Shown: positions 34,579 to 44,099, counted from the first letter of the stretch. The stretch: 64,000 nucleotides of DNA from Petrimonas sulfuriphila (GCA_038561985.1 CP073276.1:3348001-3412000), one strand, 5' to 3'. The notes: a model not told the origin generated them from the letters alone. Numbers and translations are program-made.

Positions 34579-35949
34579 TTATTTGGCACTTCCCGGCACA
34601 GGGACAGTAAAGCCTTTCATGTCCATCTTGCCGATGTTCAGGTCTGCCGGGGTATAATCCAGGGGAGCCGCCGCCATGGCGTCCCAGGTGGTCTCCTGGC
34701 CGCTGTAGGCCGCCTCGCGTCCCATGATGGCTGCCAGGTTGGAAACTGCCGTTTCGGATGCCTGTTCGATGGGGGTGTTTGCCCGGATACAGTTAATCAG
34801 GTTCACGTGTTCCAGCGTGTAGGGGTCGGTCTGCTTGAAGTTCGCCTTTTCAGCCTCACCGTCGTATTGCCAGAGGACGTTTCCGGCCAGATCCTTGATC
34901 ACGTGCCCGCCCTGGCTTGTCCACGAACCTTTTGTTCCCTGGATGAATTCGCTCACGTTGTTGGCGCATCCGTCAATCTGGCGGCACATGCTGTGCAGGT
35001 GGATCCCGTTCTCCATGGTGAAATCCACACTGAAATTATCGTACTGGTCTCCGGTCACGCGGCGCTGGCGGGAGCCGAAGGCGACTGCTTTCGCCGGTTT
35101 CAACCCGCTGAACCAGGTAAACACGTCGATGTTGTGGACGTGCTGTTCCACGATGTGGTCTCCCGACAACCATTTCCAGTTCACCCAGTCGCGGACCATG
35201 AATTCGAAATCGCTCCAGGCGGGTTGGCGGTCGCGGTACCACAACATGCTCTGGTTCCAGTAGACGGCTCCCCCGGTGATCTCCCCGATAAGGCCGCCCA
35301 TGATCTGTTTGTATGACTCAACGTATGAGCGTTGGTGGTGGCGCTGCGTTCCGGTGACAACGCTTAAATTCTTGGCCTGGGCCTGTTTGGCTGTCGCCAC
35401 GATGGTGCGGTATCCCACCGAATCCACGCAAACCGGTTTTTCCAGGAAACAATGCTTGCCCTGTTCCACGGCATACTTGAAATGTTCCGCGCGGAAAAAC
35501 GGCGGCGTGCAGTCGATCAGGATATCAATCCCGCTGTCAATGACCTGCTTGTACGCATCCAGGCCCACGAAACGCTTGTCGGCCGGCACATCGATGCTTT
35601 TTTCCGCTTTCAGCTTGTCGGCCAGGCCGTTCACCTTGTCTTCGAACACGTCGCCCAACGCCACGATCGTAACACCGTTAGCGGCATTCAGGAAATTCAT
35701 GGCGGCGCCCGATCCTCTTCCTCCGCAACCGACAACACCAGCTTTCAACTCTTTTCCGTCTGTAGCCAGGTCCACCAACTCCGGCACGTAATACGTTCCG
35801 GGTTCTTTCAGGGGAACCGTCACATCCTTTTTCTCACCGCTGCAAGAGGTTAAAAAACCCGTCGTTCCGGTCCCAATCACGCCTGCTGCTCCGGCAACAG
35901 CCGAAGTTTTAAGAAATGTTCTTCTCGTTAAGTTGTTCTCTCTTTTCAT
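34579..35949 (-). CDS. Tat-exported Gfo/Idh/MocA-family oxidoreductase
   Basis: 456 residues with a twin-arginine lipoprotein-like signal (NLTRRTFLKTSAVAG, then a lipobox-like FLTSC). The Rossmann loop AGVVGCGGRGSGAAMNFL is near residue 70, and the EKP motif is in HCFLEKPVCVDSV. The C-terminal half has the usual YWNQSMLWYRDRQPAWSDFEF and VHNIDVFTWFSG blocks. Exported members of this family carry a tightly bound NAD(P) and act on periplasmic glycosides, so pairing with the downstream isomerase is reasonable. G+C reaches 60-68 % in the lines I counted (34681, 35221), well above the neighbours. Confidence 0.9.
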   Translation of the reverse strand: MKRENNLTRRTFLKTSAVAGAAGVIGTGTTGFLTSCSGEKKDVTVPLKEPGTYYVPELVDLATDGKELKAGVVGCGGRGSGAAMNFLNAANGVTIVALGDVFEDKVNGLADKLKAEKSIDVPADKRFVGLDAYKQVIDSGIDILIDCTPPFFRAEHFKYAVEQGKHCFLEKPVCVDSVGYRTIVATAKQAQAKNLSVVTGTQRHHQRSYVESYKQIMGGLIGEITGGAVYWNQSMLWYRDRQPAWSDFEFMVRDWVNWKWLSGDHIVEQHVHNIDVFTWFSGLKPAKAVAFGSRQRRVTGDQYDNFSVDFTMENGIHLHSMCRQIDGCANNVSEFIQGTKGSWTSQGGHVIKDLAGNVLWQYDGEAEKANFKQTDPYTLEHVNLINCIRANTPIEQASETAVSNLAAIMGREAAYSGQETTWDAMAAAPLDYTPADLNIGKMDMKGFTVPVPGSAK

Positions 35950-35975
35950 ATACTTAAATTTGTTTTAGAAATGTT

Positions 35976-37568
35976 TTATTTTGCAATTAATGAACTGTCT
36001 GGCTCACAAACTACCCTGAATCCAATTCCTTTTATATCGGAATACCACCAGATACTCTTTGGCTGTTGTGGATCGGTTTTTAACCAATCGTCATGCCGGG
36101 TGTGGCTGCGTGCGGCCGAACGAACATCGGCTGCATCCGACAAGTAACTTCCGCCTCTCACCACCCATTCTTCACCTTGGGTGACCAGGGGATCACTTGT
36201 AACGCCGCTTCTTTTTCCGTATGCAGCTTCATCATACTTGTCAGCGGTGTATTCCATTACGTTACCCAGCATATTTTTTAATCCGAATGGATTAGGCTTC
36301 ACCAACGACGGTTCCTGCGTACGGTTATCGCTGTTTTTACCGTAGATAACGAATGCGCTTATACTGTCTGTTTTTGCAGGGAAGAACTTCCGCATAAACC
36401 CTTCATCGGAAAAATCTTTGGGGCTTCCTGTAAAGAAATAGGGTGTTTGCGTACCACCGCGTGCCGCATATTCCCATTCGGCTTCGGTAGGTAAGCGGTA
36501 CTTTTTGCCTGTTTTCTGCGACAGCCACTGACAGAATGTTTCTGCGGCATAATGCGTCATTGTAATGGCCGGCCTGTCGCCCGAGCCCCATCCCTGGTCA
36601 GGATATCCAAACGGAGGTGTTGGACCGGAGATTGCATCTACACCCATAGCTTTCAAGTTGTTTTCGTAAACCACTTCGGGAGGAGTTCTTCCTTCGCTCA
36701 TGGTATTGGCATAAAAAGCCCAGTACTGATCCCAGGTAGTTTCTACTTCAGCCATGAAGAAGGGACTTACCTTCACTTCATGTTGTGGGGCTTCATCCGT
36801 TTTGTGGAAAGGTTCCTTGGGTGAACTACCCATAGTGTAAGTTCCTCCGGGTACCGCTTTCATGTTGAACGAGACTGCCGTACCGGGGATCTGTTCGGTA
36901 TAATTTTCAAAAGCCGTTACTGCGGCAGCTTCTTTAAAAAACTTGCTTGAATCCACAGCAGTAGCTACATTCATCCCAGGTATTCCCACCATTTGTCCGT
37001 GCGAATAGTTCGGGTTATAATGCCCTGCATCGAGGTGGCAGCTGATACACTGCAGATTGAGCTTTTCATGATTCTCGTCGTAATACATATGCGCGGTAAT
37101 GCCATCATCGGTGATTCCCTGAGGGAATAAATTCTGATGACATTTTACGCAGGAAGCATTTGGAATATATTTTATAGCATGTTCGAGTTCAGATTTTCTA
37201 TCCCAGTCGAAGTCTGCACTGTCCTTGGTAAGATATCCCCATACGTCTCTGATACCCAAAGCGGCTTTAGCCGTGTAATGAGCCCATGTGTCGTCTTTTG
37301 GCGGCAAATGACAATCCACGCAGTTGACCATTACGCCACTTCCGTTGTTCACGTGAACAGAAAGTTTCCAACTTTCTTCTGCGTGAGGATGAACATGACA
37401 CATCATGCATGATTCGTTGGTAGAAAAATAAACGGATGTTTGATACAATGCTCCGATGAAAATTATGCCTATCGCAATACCCAACAGCAAAATGAACCCT
37501 TTACGTTGATGAAATTTTTTCCGGTTTTTTTTGTGTTGATCACCATAGATGTTTTTAGATTTAGCCAT
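35976..37568 (-). CDS. NapC/NrfH-like tetrahaem cytochrome c fused to a SUMF1/FGE-like domain
   Basis: 530 residues. A membrane anchor (FILLLGIAIGIIFIGALY) at 25-42 is followed by four CXXCH haem sites at residues 54, 83, 140 and 174 (the first CMMCH, as in NrfH). From about 225 on there is a formylglycine-generating-enzyme-like domain (MKAVPGGTYTMGSSPKEPF, GDRPAITMTHYAAETFCQWL, YRLPTEAEWEYAARGG, RGGSYLSDAADVRSAARS, GIGFRVV). The Cys pair of true FGEs is missing from RGGSYLSDAADVR, so sulfatase activation is unlikely. A quinol-to-periplasm electron carrier with a fused recognition or catalytic module is the inference. First gene of a unit with two Tat-exported proteins; -7 box at 37653-37646. 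Confidence 0.9.
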   Translation of the reverse strand: MAKSKNIYGDQHKKNRKKFHQRKGFILLLGIAIGIIFIGALYQTSVYFSTNESCMMCHVHPHAEESWKLSVHVNNGSGVMVNCVDCHLPPKDDTWAHYTAKAALGIRDVWGYLTKDSADFDWDRKSELEHAIKYIPNASCVKCHQNLFPQGITDDGITAHMYYDENHEKLNLQCISCHLDAGHYNPNYSHGQMVGIPGMNVATAVDSSKFFKEAAAVTAFENYTEQIPGTAVSFNMKAVPGGTYTMGSSPKEPFHKTDEAPQHEVKVSPFFMAEVETTWDQYWAFYANTMSEGRTPPEVVYENNLKAMGVDAISGPTPPFGYPDQGWGSGDRPAITMTHYAAETFCQWLSQKTGKKYRLPTEAEWEYAARGGTQTPYFFTGSPKDFSDEGFMRKFFPAKTDSISAFVIYGKNSDNRTQEPSLVKPNPFGLKNMLGNVMEYTADKYDEAAYGKRSGVTSDPLVTQGEEWVVRGGSYLSDAADVRSAARSHTRHDDWLKTDPQQPKSIWWYSDIKGIGFRVVCEPDSSLIAK

Positions 37569-37645
37569 CTATCTATTAATTAATGAATTAAATATTTAAT
37601 TGTTGCTTTTTAACGCGTAAAAAATAAAATGATATCTTAAGCTTG

Positions 37646-37653
37646 CAAATATA
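37646..37653 (-). promoter_or_regulatory. -7 element of the cytochrome-SUMF1 unit
   Basis: TATATTTG on the minus strand, 78 bp before the start codon; no clean -33 motif upstream. The spacer between the cytochrome and the next gene holds no other gene. Confidence 0.5.
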
Positions 37654-37716
37654 TGAAAATTTAATGGTTTGCAGGTTTAATTTGTACAAAAAAGCAATTT
37701 AAATCGCAGATAAATA

Positions 37717-38883
37717 TTATTCAATCCATTTACACCATTTGTTGCAGTGATCGTTACCAGAAGCAATTATTGTTTCTATAAACTGCATGCCGCGAACGCC
37801 ATCGGCTACAGTAGGAAAATCCAGGATCTTATAATCGGGAGCCTCTCCTCTTTTTTTTGCCAACACCGTCAGCGCGAAGTTTCTGTATATGTTGGCAAAG
37901 GCTTCTATAAACCCTTCGGGATGTCCGGAAGGAATTCTTGTGTTCCACAAAGCCAAATCGCTCATGTATTCGTTGCTGCCCATGTAAAGCTCTTCTGTCG
38001 GCCTGTCTTCCCATCTCAGGATCAACCGGTTCGGATCCATCTGACGCCATTCCATGCCCCCCTTCTCACCGTAAACCCTGATTCGGATATTGTTTGCTTC
38101 ACCTGTTGCAATTTGCGTTGCCATAAGTACTCCGGCAACTCCGTTCTCAAAGCGTAAAAGGGCAGCTCCGTCATCATCTACCGGGCGTCCTTCCACAAAG
38201 GTTCGCAGATCGGCACATACCTCCTCCACTTTCAACCCGGTGATGTATTCCGCCAGATGCCAGGCGTGGGTACCCACATCTCCCATGGTACCTGCTTTAC
38301 CGGTACGGGCTGGATCTGTACGCCATCCCGCATTGTTTCCGCCCAACATTTCAATTCTTTTCGACAACCAGCCTTGTGTATATTCTACGTAAACTCGCCT
38401 CAGTTTTCCTATTTTACCTTCAGCAATCCTGGCTTTGGCTTCCTTAACCGCCGGATAACCTGAATAGACGTGTGTAAGAGCCAGAACAAGGCCCGTTTCT
38501 TCCACTTTCTTTTGGAGTATTTTTGCTTCTTCCAACGAAAAGGTCATGGGTTTGTCAATAACTACGTGAAAACCTCTCTCCAAGGCCATCATGGCCGGTT
38601 CAAAATGCCATTTGTTGGGGGTTACGATGGTCACAAAATCCATCCGTTCTTCTTCGGGCAGGAGCATTTCTTTTTCGAACATCTCCTGATAGGTAGTGTA
38701 TATTCTGTTGTCGGGGAGAAAATATTCCCTTCCGGAACTCCGGGATATTTCCGGATTTACGCTGAAACAACCGCATACCAATTCAATCAGATTGTCCATA
38801 AAAGCAGCGTTACGATGAATTGCCCCTATAAAAGCATCACTTCCGCCACCAACCATACCCATTTTAAGTTTTTTTTGAATCAT
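37717..38883 (-). CDS. Gfo/Idh/MocA-family oxidoreductase, cytoplasmic
   Basis: 388 residues from ATG 38883 (a longer start at 38895 exists). The nucleotide loop is LKMGMVGGGSDAFIGAIHR, and the usual EKP reads DKP in HVVIDKPMTFSLEEAK. Later blocks GTMGDVGTHAWHLAEYITG and YGEKGGMEWRQMDPNRL fit the family. It has no signal peptide. About 150 bp separate it from the cytochrome gene downstream, so it could be a separate unit or read into it. Confidence 0.88.
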   Translation of the reverse strand: MIQKKLKMGMVGGGSDAFIGAIHRNAAFMDNLIELVCGCFSVNPEISRSSGREYFLPDNRIYTTYQEMFEKEMLLPEEERMDFVTIVTPNKWHFEPAMMALERGFHVVIDKPMTFSLEEAKILQKKVEETGLVLALTHVYSGYPAVKEAKARIAEGKIGKLRRVYVEYTQGWLSKRIEMLGGNNAGWRTDPARTGKAGTMGDVGTHAWHLAEYITGLKVEEVCADLRTFVEGRPVDDDGAALLRFENGVAGVLMATQIATGEANNIRIRVYGEKGGMEWRQMDPNRLILRWEDRPTEELYMGSNEYMSDLALWNTRIPSGHPEGFIEAFANIYRNFALTVLAKKRGEAPDYKILDFPTVADGVRGMQFIETIIASGNDHCNKWCKWIE

Positions 38884-39051
38884 GATACCGTGCATTAAAA
38901 CTATATATTTTTAAAAAATGTAAATATCCGTTTTATTCTTCAATTTTCAGTGTTATTATTAATTTTACCGAATGTTTTACAATTAGAACATCTTTTGATT
39001 TTGGCCTATCGTTGAAAGAAAAACCAATTCTTCTTTCATTTTTACTGTTTT

Positions 39052-41292
39052 TTAGTCTGTTAATTCTCCTTCCGAAGGAGGCGTGTCTTGCGAAGCACTA
39101 CCCCATTGTTTGTTCGCTTTATTGCCCATGATAAGTTCCAGGGTTCCGCCGTTTTTGAGGTCGTCGTGGCTGAACCAGGGTTTTTCCCAGGGTATTCCGT
39201 TGAGTTCCGCCGATTGGATGTATTTGTTCTCTTCGGAAAAATTACGGGCTATAACGGTGAAGGCTTTACCCCCAGGAAGGCTAATGACCGTCTTTGCAAA
39301 GAACGGACTCCCGATATTGTATGCCGGAATTCCGGGCGTTACCGGATAAAACCCCATCTGCGAAAACACCACAAAAGCCGACATTCCGCCTCCGTCTTCA
39401 TCTCCGGGAACTCCCATCAGGTCGTTTCTGAACCATTGATTCAGGAGTATGTGAATCCGCTTTTGCGTCTTCCAGGGCTGTCCTGCATAATTGTATAAAT
39501 AAGGAATATGCAACGACGGCTCGTTAGCCATCGAGAATTGACCCACATTGCCGGTATGGTCGGGCAACTGACTGTAAAAGTCGTATTTGCTTTTCCCAAG
39601 AGGTTCGCGAAATGTTTGATCGAGGTTGCGTATAAAGTTTTCCCGCCCCCCCATTAAGTGGATCAGGTCGGCTACGTTGTGCTGCACATCCCAACGGTAT
39701 ACCCATGCGTTGTTCTCACCGTAATACTGTCGTGCACCCACCCCTCCTGAAAAACGATAATCGAAGGGTTCGATGAAGTTTCCATCCTTGTCCTTAGGGT
39801 GAAAAAAGCCGGTCTGGGGATTGAAAAGATGGCGATAATTGTAGGATTTCTTCAGGAAGTATTCATAATCATCCTCCTTCCCCAACTCCCGGGCAATTTG
39901 TGCCAGGCACCACTCATCGTAGGAGGTGCCCAGCGTTACAGCCACCGGCTGGCGACATTCAAAACCGTGAACTTCGGGAATGGTTTCTTCCTCCCCTTCC
40001 CTAAGAGCAGGAACATATCCTTTCTCGTGATAAAACCGATCCAACTCACCCGAGGGTTTGCCGGACCAAGGAGCCAGCGTCTTCTCCATAACGGCATTGC
40101 GAACGGCCGGGTAGATCCTTGCCAGGTCAATGCCCTTCAATCCTTTGCGGTAAGCGTCTATAACGGTGGCTATCCCGTGGTTGGAGTTCATCCGGCGGCT
40201 GTCGCCCGTAATCTCGGGGAAGGTGGGCCACCAGAATTCGGGCATTTGTTCGGACATCTTCAGGAAAGAATTGAGAATATCCGACTCCATTTCCGTTTCG
40301 ATAATCGTACGAAGCGGATGCGTTGCCCGATAGGTATCCCAGATCCAGTCATCCGTATAGAAAGGCGCCCCGTTATCGTTGTGGATTTCCCCATCAAAGG
40401 CGCTGAAGTAGCGTCCGTCTTCCGATATGCATACCGGACGTTCGTAGGTTCGGTACAACGAAGTGTAGAAAACAACTTTATCGTCATACGAACCACCATC
40501 CACTTTAATTTTACCGAGGGTTTCATTCCAGGTTTGACGTCCTTTTTCGGCAACGCCCGAGGGATCAAACCCGGACATTTCCCGGTAGAGGTTCTTCTTT
40601 GCCTGAACTGTATCGATAAACGAAATCCCGTAACGAAGTTTCAACTGCTTTGTGTTTGAGGGGTACGACAAAACAAGGTGGGCATTTTGGCCGGAAGCAG
40701 CTTTGTCATTTGCTCCCTGGGGCTGTATGTCCGGTTCCATATATACAAATATCCGCGTGTTGTTTTGCAGCTGTTGATAACCCGAAAATGCTTTCCCGTC
40801 CCATTGAAGTTCACCACGCCGGGAGTTCAGGATCAGGTATACAGGGTCGGTATGTCCGAATGTCAGCTCATAGATCCCCGATTGGTGGGAAACGGCGTAA
40901 TATACGCTGGTCTCCTGCTCGTCGAGATAGACAAAATAATCGTAGGGTGTGATTTTTTCACGGTCGTAGCTATAGGGAATAACCGGCTTCAATTCCAGCT
41001 CGTCCCCTTGGAAGACGCTCAGGTTAAATGCCGAACTTCCCCGGTGGCTGGTCACCGCAACGGGCAAGCCGTTCAGCAAATCACCCGTGTAATCCGCGCG
41101 TTCCGGATAAACACGCAACATGCTGTTCGGCAAATGAACCGTGGGGTACGTCGGCACCAACAGGTGGCTGATGTTCCCCAGGTAAGGGTTAACAAAATCA
41201 ACAAGATCAGTTGATTGAGAACTTGTACATGAAGTAATCAAAAAGATAATAAAGCAACCGATTACATATGTTTTGCGGTAGCTTTGCCTCAT
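39052..41292 (-). CDS. Glycoside hydrolase family 92-like alpha-mannosidase, lipoprotein
   Basis: 746 residues from ATG 41292, chosen because a lipoprotein signal (CFIIFLITSC) follows directly; the frame is open for 35 more codons upstream. GH92 landmarks are VDFVNPYLGNISHL at the mature N-terminus, YTSLYRTYERPVCISEDGRYF, DDWIWDTYRATHPL, GTSYDEWCLAQIARELGKEDDYEYFLKKS, and PGDEDGGGMSAFVVFSQMGFYPVTPG. Such enzymes are exo-acting, calcium-dependent alpha-mannosidases on host or yeast glycans. The usual GNDDCGQMS block reads GDEDGGGMS, so the family assignment is sure but linkage is not. Confidence 0.9.
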   Translation of the reverse strand: MRQSYRKTYVIGCFIIFLITSCTSSQSTDLVDFVNPYLGNISHLLVPTYPTVHLPNSMLRVYPERADYTGDLLNGLPVAVTSHRGSSAFNLSVFQGDELELKPVIPYSYDREKITPYDYFVYLDEQETSVYYAVSHQSGIYELTFGHTDPVYLILNSRRGELQWDGKAFSGYQQLQNNTRIFVYMEPDIQPQGANDKAASGQNAHLVLSYPSNTKQLKLRYGISFIDTVQAKKNLYREMSGFDPSGVAEKGRQTWNETLGKIKVDGGSYDDKVVFYTSLYRTYERPVCISEDGRYFSAFDGEIHNDNGAPFYTDDWIWDTYRATHPLRTIIETEMESDILNSFLKMSEQMPEFWWPTFPEITGDSRRMNSNHGIATVIDAYRKGLKGIDLARIYPAVRNAVMEKTLAPWSGKPSGELDRFYHEKGYVPALREGEEETIPEVHGFECRQPVAVTLGTSYDEWCLAQIARELGKEDDYEYFLKKSYNYRHLFNPQTGFFHPKDKDGNFIEPFDYRFSGGVGARQYYGENNAWVYRWDVQHNVADLIHLMGGRENFIRNLDQTFREPLGKSKYDFYSQLPDHTGNVGQFSMANEPSLHIPYLYNYAGQPWKTQKRIHILLNQWFRNDLMGVPGDEDGGGMSAFVVFSQMGFYPVTPGIPAYNIGSPFFAKTVISLPGGKAFTVIARNFSEENKYIQSAELNGIPWEKPWFSHDDLKNGGTLELIMGNKANKQWGSASQDTPPSEGELTD

Positions 41293-41397
41293 TAATCTGT
41301 ACAGAAATAGCATCTTTCTCATCCTTTTAATAGTTATTGTACATTTAGGAACTGTTTTAAATTTAGAATTTCTATTTATTTCCGTCAGGGTGAACAA

Positions 41398-41642
41398 GGG
41401 GTTTCAACAAGAGTAGTAGCACTTCGTTCCCAGAGAGAAATCACCGTGAAGCAAAAAACAAAAACAGTGAGGCTGTTTTTCATTTATGACAAAGTTTACT
41501 AAATTTGTAACATGTTGACTTTACGTCCGCACAAATTTAATTATTTTATCAGTATAAGCAAGAATTTGACATTTATTTATATTAAATCCGAACAAACAAT
41601 CCTCAAACTTAATTGTTTGTATAATAACAAAAACATACAATA
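41398..41642. other. Intergenic region with a small hairpin
   Basis: 245 bp between the divergent GH92 gene and acyl-CoA ligase. AAAAACAG (41460-41467) and CTGTTTTT (41473-41480) form a perfect 8-bp stem with a 5-nt loop. No gene ends here, so as a plus-strand terminator it would have to act on a small transcript; on the minus strand it would lie in the GH92 leader. No ORF or RNA gene was recognised. Confidence 0.4.
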
Positions 41643-43298
41643 ATGAATCAGAACTCTTTTCTTGGATTAATCGAGCAAAGTATACGAAATCATTGGGATT
41701 TACCTGCAATGAGCGACTTTCAGGGCAAAACACTTTATTTCAAAGATTTTGCCCGTGAAATTGATATGCTGCACGAATATTTCAACTCTGCCGGCATTCA
41801 ACGCGGCGATAAAATTGCGATATGTGGTAAAAATTCGTCCCATTGGGCCATCTCTTTTTTCGCTACGCTCTCATACGGAGCTGTAGCAGTGAGTATTTTG
41901 CATGAGTTTGAGAAAGAAAGTGTTCAGTACATTGTGGATCATTCGGATTCCAAGATGTTTTTCGTTGATGAAGCCATTTGGAGAGAAATAGATGAGACCA
42001 AGATACCGAAGGCAGAAACTGTCCTCTCGCTCGATGATTTTTCCTTGTTGAAAGTGACATCGAAAGAGTTCAAGATATTTGTGTCCAACTCGTTTTCTTT
42101 TTTCGACAAGAAATACGAGAAGGGATTCTTTGTCAATGACATTGCTTTCAGGACCGATAAACCGGAAGAACTGGCTGTTATAAACTATACATCGGGAACC
42201 ACCAGCAGCCCGAAAGGAGTGATGATCCCTTACCGGAGTTTATGGTCGAACACCCGGTTTGCAAACGACAGCCTTGATTTTATCCACTCGGGAGACAACA
42301 TGATTTGCATGTTACCCATGGCTCACACTTACGGACTTGCTTTCGAGGTGCTCAACGCCATTTCTATGGGTTTCCACATCCATTTTTTAGGAAAAACGCC
42401 TTCTCCCAAGGTACTGCTTGATGCTTTTGCAAGAATAAAACCCAAGCTGGTATTAGCCGTCCCTCTGATTATCGAAAAAATCGTTATTAAAAATGTCTTT
42501 CCGAAACTTCAGCAGGGAGCAGCCAAAACATTGATTAAAATTCCACTGCTGAATGCTGTTGTTTACCACAAAATAAGGAAATCGCTTATTGACGTTTTCG
42601 GAGGAAATCTGGTAGAAGTCGTCATCGGAGGAGCAGCTTTGAACGCAGACGTAGAAAAATTTCTGCGAAAAATAAAATTTCCCTACACGGTTGGGTACGG
42701 GATGACCGAATGTGGGCCGCTTATTTCTTACTCGTTCTGGACAGAATTCAAAGAACGATCGTGTGGAAAGGTAGTGGACAGAATGCAGGTTAAAATTGAT
42801 TCGGATGATCCGCAAAACGTTGTTGGGGAAATCTTGACCAAAGGTACAAACCTGATGCTCGGTTATTATAAAAACGAAGAAGCTACAAAAGCTGTTTTTA
42901 CGGAAGATGGGTGGCTCAGGACAGGCGATCTTGGAATATTGGATAAAGACAACGTTGTATTTATCAGAGGCAGGAACAAAAATATGATTCTCGGCCCTTC
43001 CGGGCAAAACATCTATCCCGAAGAGATTGAAGATAAGCTAAACAACTCTCCCTATATATTGGAGTCACTGGCAATAGAAGAAAAGGGCAAAATTATTGCA
43101 CTCATCGTTCCCGACACTGAGGTGCTGAAAGCTGAAAACATATCACCAGAACAGTATAACCCTGTCTTCGATAAGGAAATAAACGCAATAAACGCAAAAT
43201 TAGCCAATTACAGCAAAATAGCTTCATTCAGGCTTCAGGCCGAGGAGTTTGAAAAAACGCCTAAGCGGAGCATTAGAAGGTTTAAGTACCAGAAATAA
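41643..43298 (+). CDS. AMP-forming long-chain acyl-CoA synthetase-like ligase
   Basis: 551 residues. It activates a carboxylic acid as an acyl-adenylate. Seen are the P-loop-like motif INYTSGTTSSPKGVMIPYRSL near residue 180, the VGYGMTECGPLISYS motif, and the hinge TGDLGILDKDNVVFIRGRNKNMI near residue 430; GPSGQNIYPEEIED and the C-terminal catalytic Lys (TPKRSIRRFKY) follow. This shape fits long-chain fatty acid CoA ligases. The start is next to an AT-rich leader. It converges on the Nudix gene with only 1 bp between the stops. Confidence 0.9.
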   Translation: MNQNSFLGLIEQSIRNHWDLPAMSDFQGKTLYFKDFAREIDMLHEYFNSAGIQRGDKIAICGKNSSHWAISFFATLSYGAVAVSILHEFEKESVQYIVDHSDSKMFFVDEAIWREIDETKIPKAETVLSLDDFSLLKVTSKEFKIFVSNSFSFFDKKYEKGFFVNDIAFRTDKPEELAVINYTSGTTSSPKGVMIPYRSLWSNTRFANDSLDFIHSGDNMICMLPMAHTYGLAFEVLNAISMGFHIHFLGKTPSPKVLLDAFARIKPKLVLAVPLIIEKIVIKNVFPKLQQGAAKTLIKIPLLNAVVYHKIRKSLIDVFGGNLVEVVIGGAALNADVEKFLRKIKFPYTVGYGMTECGPLISYSFWTEFKERSCGKVVDRMQVKIDSDDPQNVVGEILTKGTNLMLGYYKNEEATKAVFTEDGWLRTGDLGILDKDNVVFIRGRNKNMILGPSGQNIYPEEIEDKLNNSPYILESLAIEEKGKIIALIVPDTEVLKAENISPEQYNPVFDKEINAINAKLANYSKIASFRLQAEEFEKTPKRSIRRFKYQK

Positions 43299-43299
43299 A

Positions 43300-43992
43300 T
43301 TACAGGGAAAACCTGTTTCCAGACTCAATAAACTCGTTGAATTTCTTTTGATTGAAGGTATAGTAAAACGCTCCTCTTTTGGAGGAAGACTTATCTTTTA
43401 CATCCAGTTTATCGAGAATGCCCATCGCTGCGATTTTCTTCCGGAAATTACGCTTGTCAATTGGCATCTGATAGATGGCTTCCCATAAATCCTGCAAAGC
43501 GGGAAGCGTGAATTTTCCTTCAAAAAATTCAAAAATGATGGGTTGCAGGGAGACTTTATACCTCAATAACCTCAATGCATCATCCACCATAAGGTTGTGA
43601 TCGAAAATCAGCCGGGGAAGTTGCTGAATGTTCACCCATTTGGCGTCGAATGCTTTGGCCAGGCTCGTGTCAAACTCCTCCAACCGTACCAATGCATAAT
43701 AGGTTACGGACACGACCCTGTCGCCCGGATCACGTTCAATTTCACCATAGGCCCCAACCTGTTCCATATAAATACCTCTCTGCCGGGTGTACCGGAACAG
43801 TACTTTTTCTGCAGCTTTGTCAAGACTCTCATTTTCGTCCATAAATCCCCCCATAAGCGACCATTCTCCTTTGTTGGGTTCAAGCGGGCGACGAGTTAAC
43901 AAGATATTAAGTTCCTGGTTTTTGAATCCGAAAATAATGCAATCTACTGCAACAAGGAATTTCGCATCGTGAGAATAAAATCCGGTGGACAT
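43300..43992 (-). CDS. Nudix-winged-helix transcription factor (NrtR/AraR type), probable galactose regulator
   Basis: 230 residues. N-terminal Nudix-fold domain (about 10-150): DCIIFGFKNQELNILLTRRPLEPNKGEWSL, then the region of the Nudix box. The catalytic REUxEE residues are lost (GGFMDENESLDKAAEKVLF followed by RYTRQRG), so hydrolase activity is unlikely. C-terminal part (about 160-230) is a winged helix (FTLPALQDLWEAIYQMPIDKRNFRKKI...). This is the layout of NrtR and of AraR of Bacteroides, which sense ADP-ribose or a sugar. Its place as last gene of the galactose operon suggests it senses galactose or an intermediate and controls galM-transporter-galK. Confidence 0.85.
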   Translation of the reverse strand: MSTGFYSHDAKFLVAVDCIIFGFKNQELNILLTRRPLEPNKGEWSLMGGFMDENESLDKAAEKVLFRYTRQRGIYMEQVGAYGEIERDPGDRVVSVTYYALVRLEEFDTSLAKAFDAKWVNIQQLPRLIFDHNLMVDDALRLLRYKVSLQPIIFEFFEGKFTLPALQDLWEAIYQMPIDKRNFRKKIAAMGILDKLDVKDKSSSKRGAFYYTFNQKKFNEFIESGNRFSL

Positions 43993-44039
43993 AATATTAG
44001 AATTTTAGAAGTTATGGATCAACAGGCAAGAAAAAACAA

Positions 44040-44099
44040 CTTCGCCGATAAAAGCTTGACGTCCGGAATATCACCCGCGAAGCGCTATTACCGGCGAAG
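44040..44099. repeat. Inverted repeat in the galK-Nudix spacer
   Basis: CTTCGCCG (44040-44047) and CGGCGAAG (44092-44099) are exact reverse complements and the match continues imperfectly inward (GATAA against TTACC). The 124-bp spacer holds no gene. It may be an mRNA hairpin that sets the level of the regulator relative to galK. Confidence 0.45.

Noticed and set aside
35976-37568. Active sulfatase-modifying enzyme (formylglycine generating)
   Set aside because: The Cys pair of the active site is missing in RGGSYLSDAADVR and no sulfatase gene is in the window.
39799-40659. 286-codon frame on the plus strand inside the GH92 gene
   Set aside because: It is antisense to a well-conserved glycosidase gene, has no family motif and no promoter; it results from codon bias on the opposite strand.
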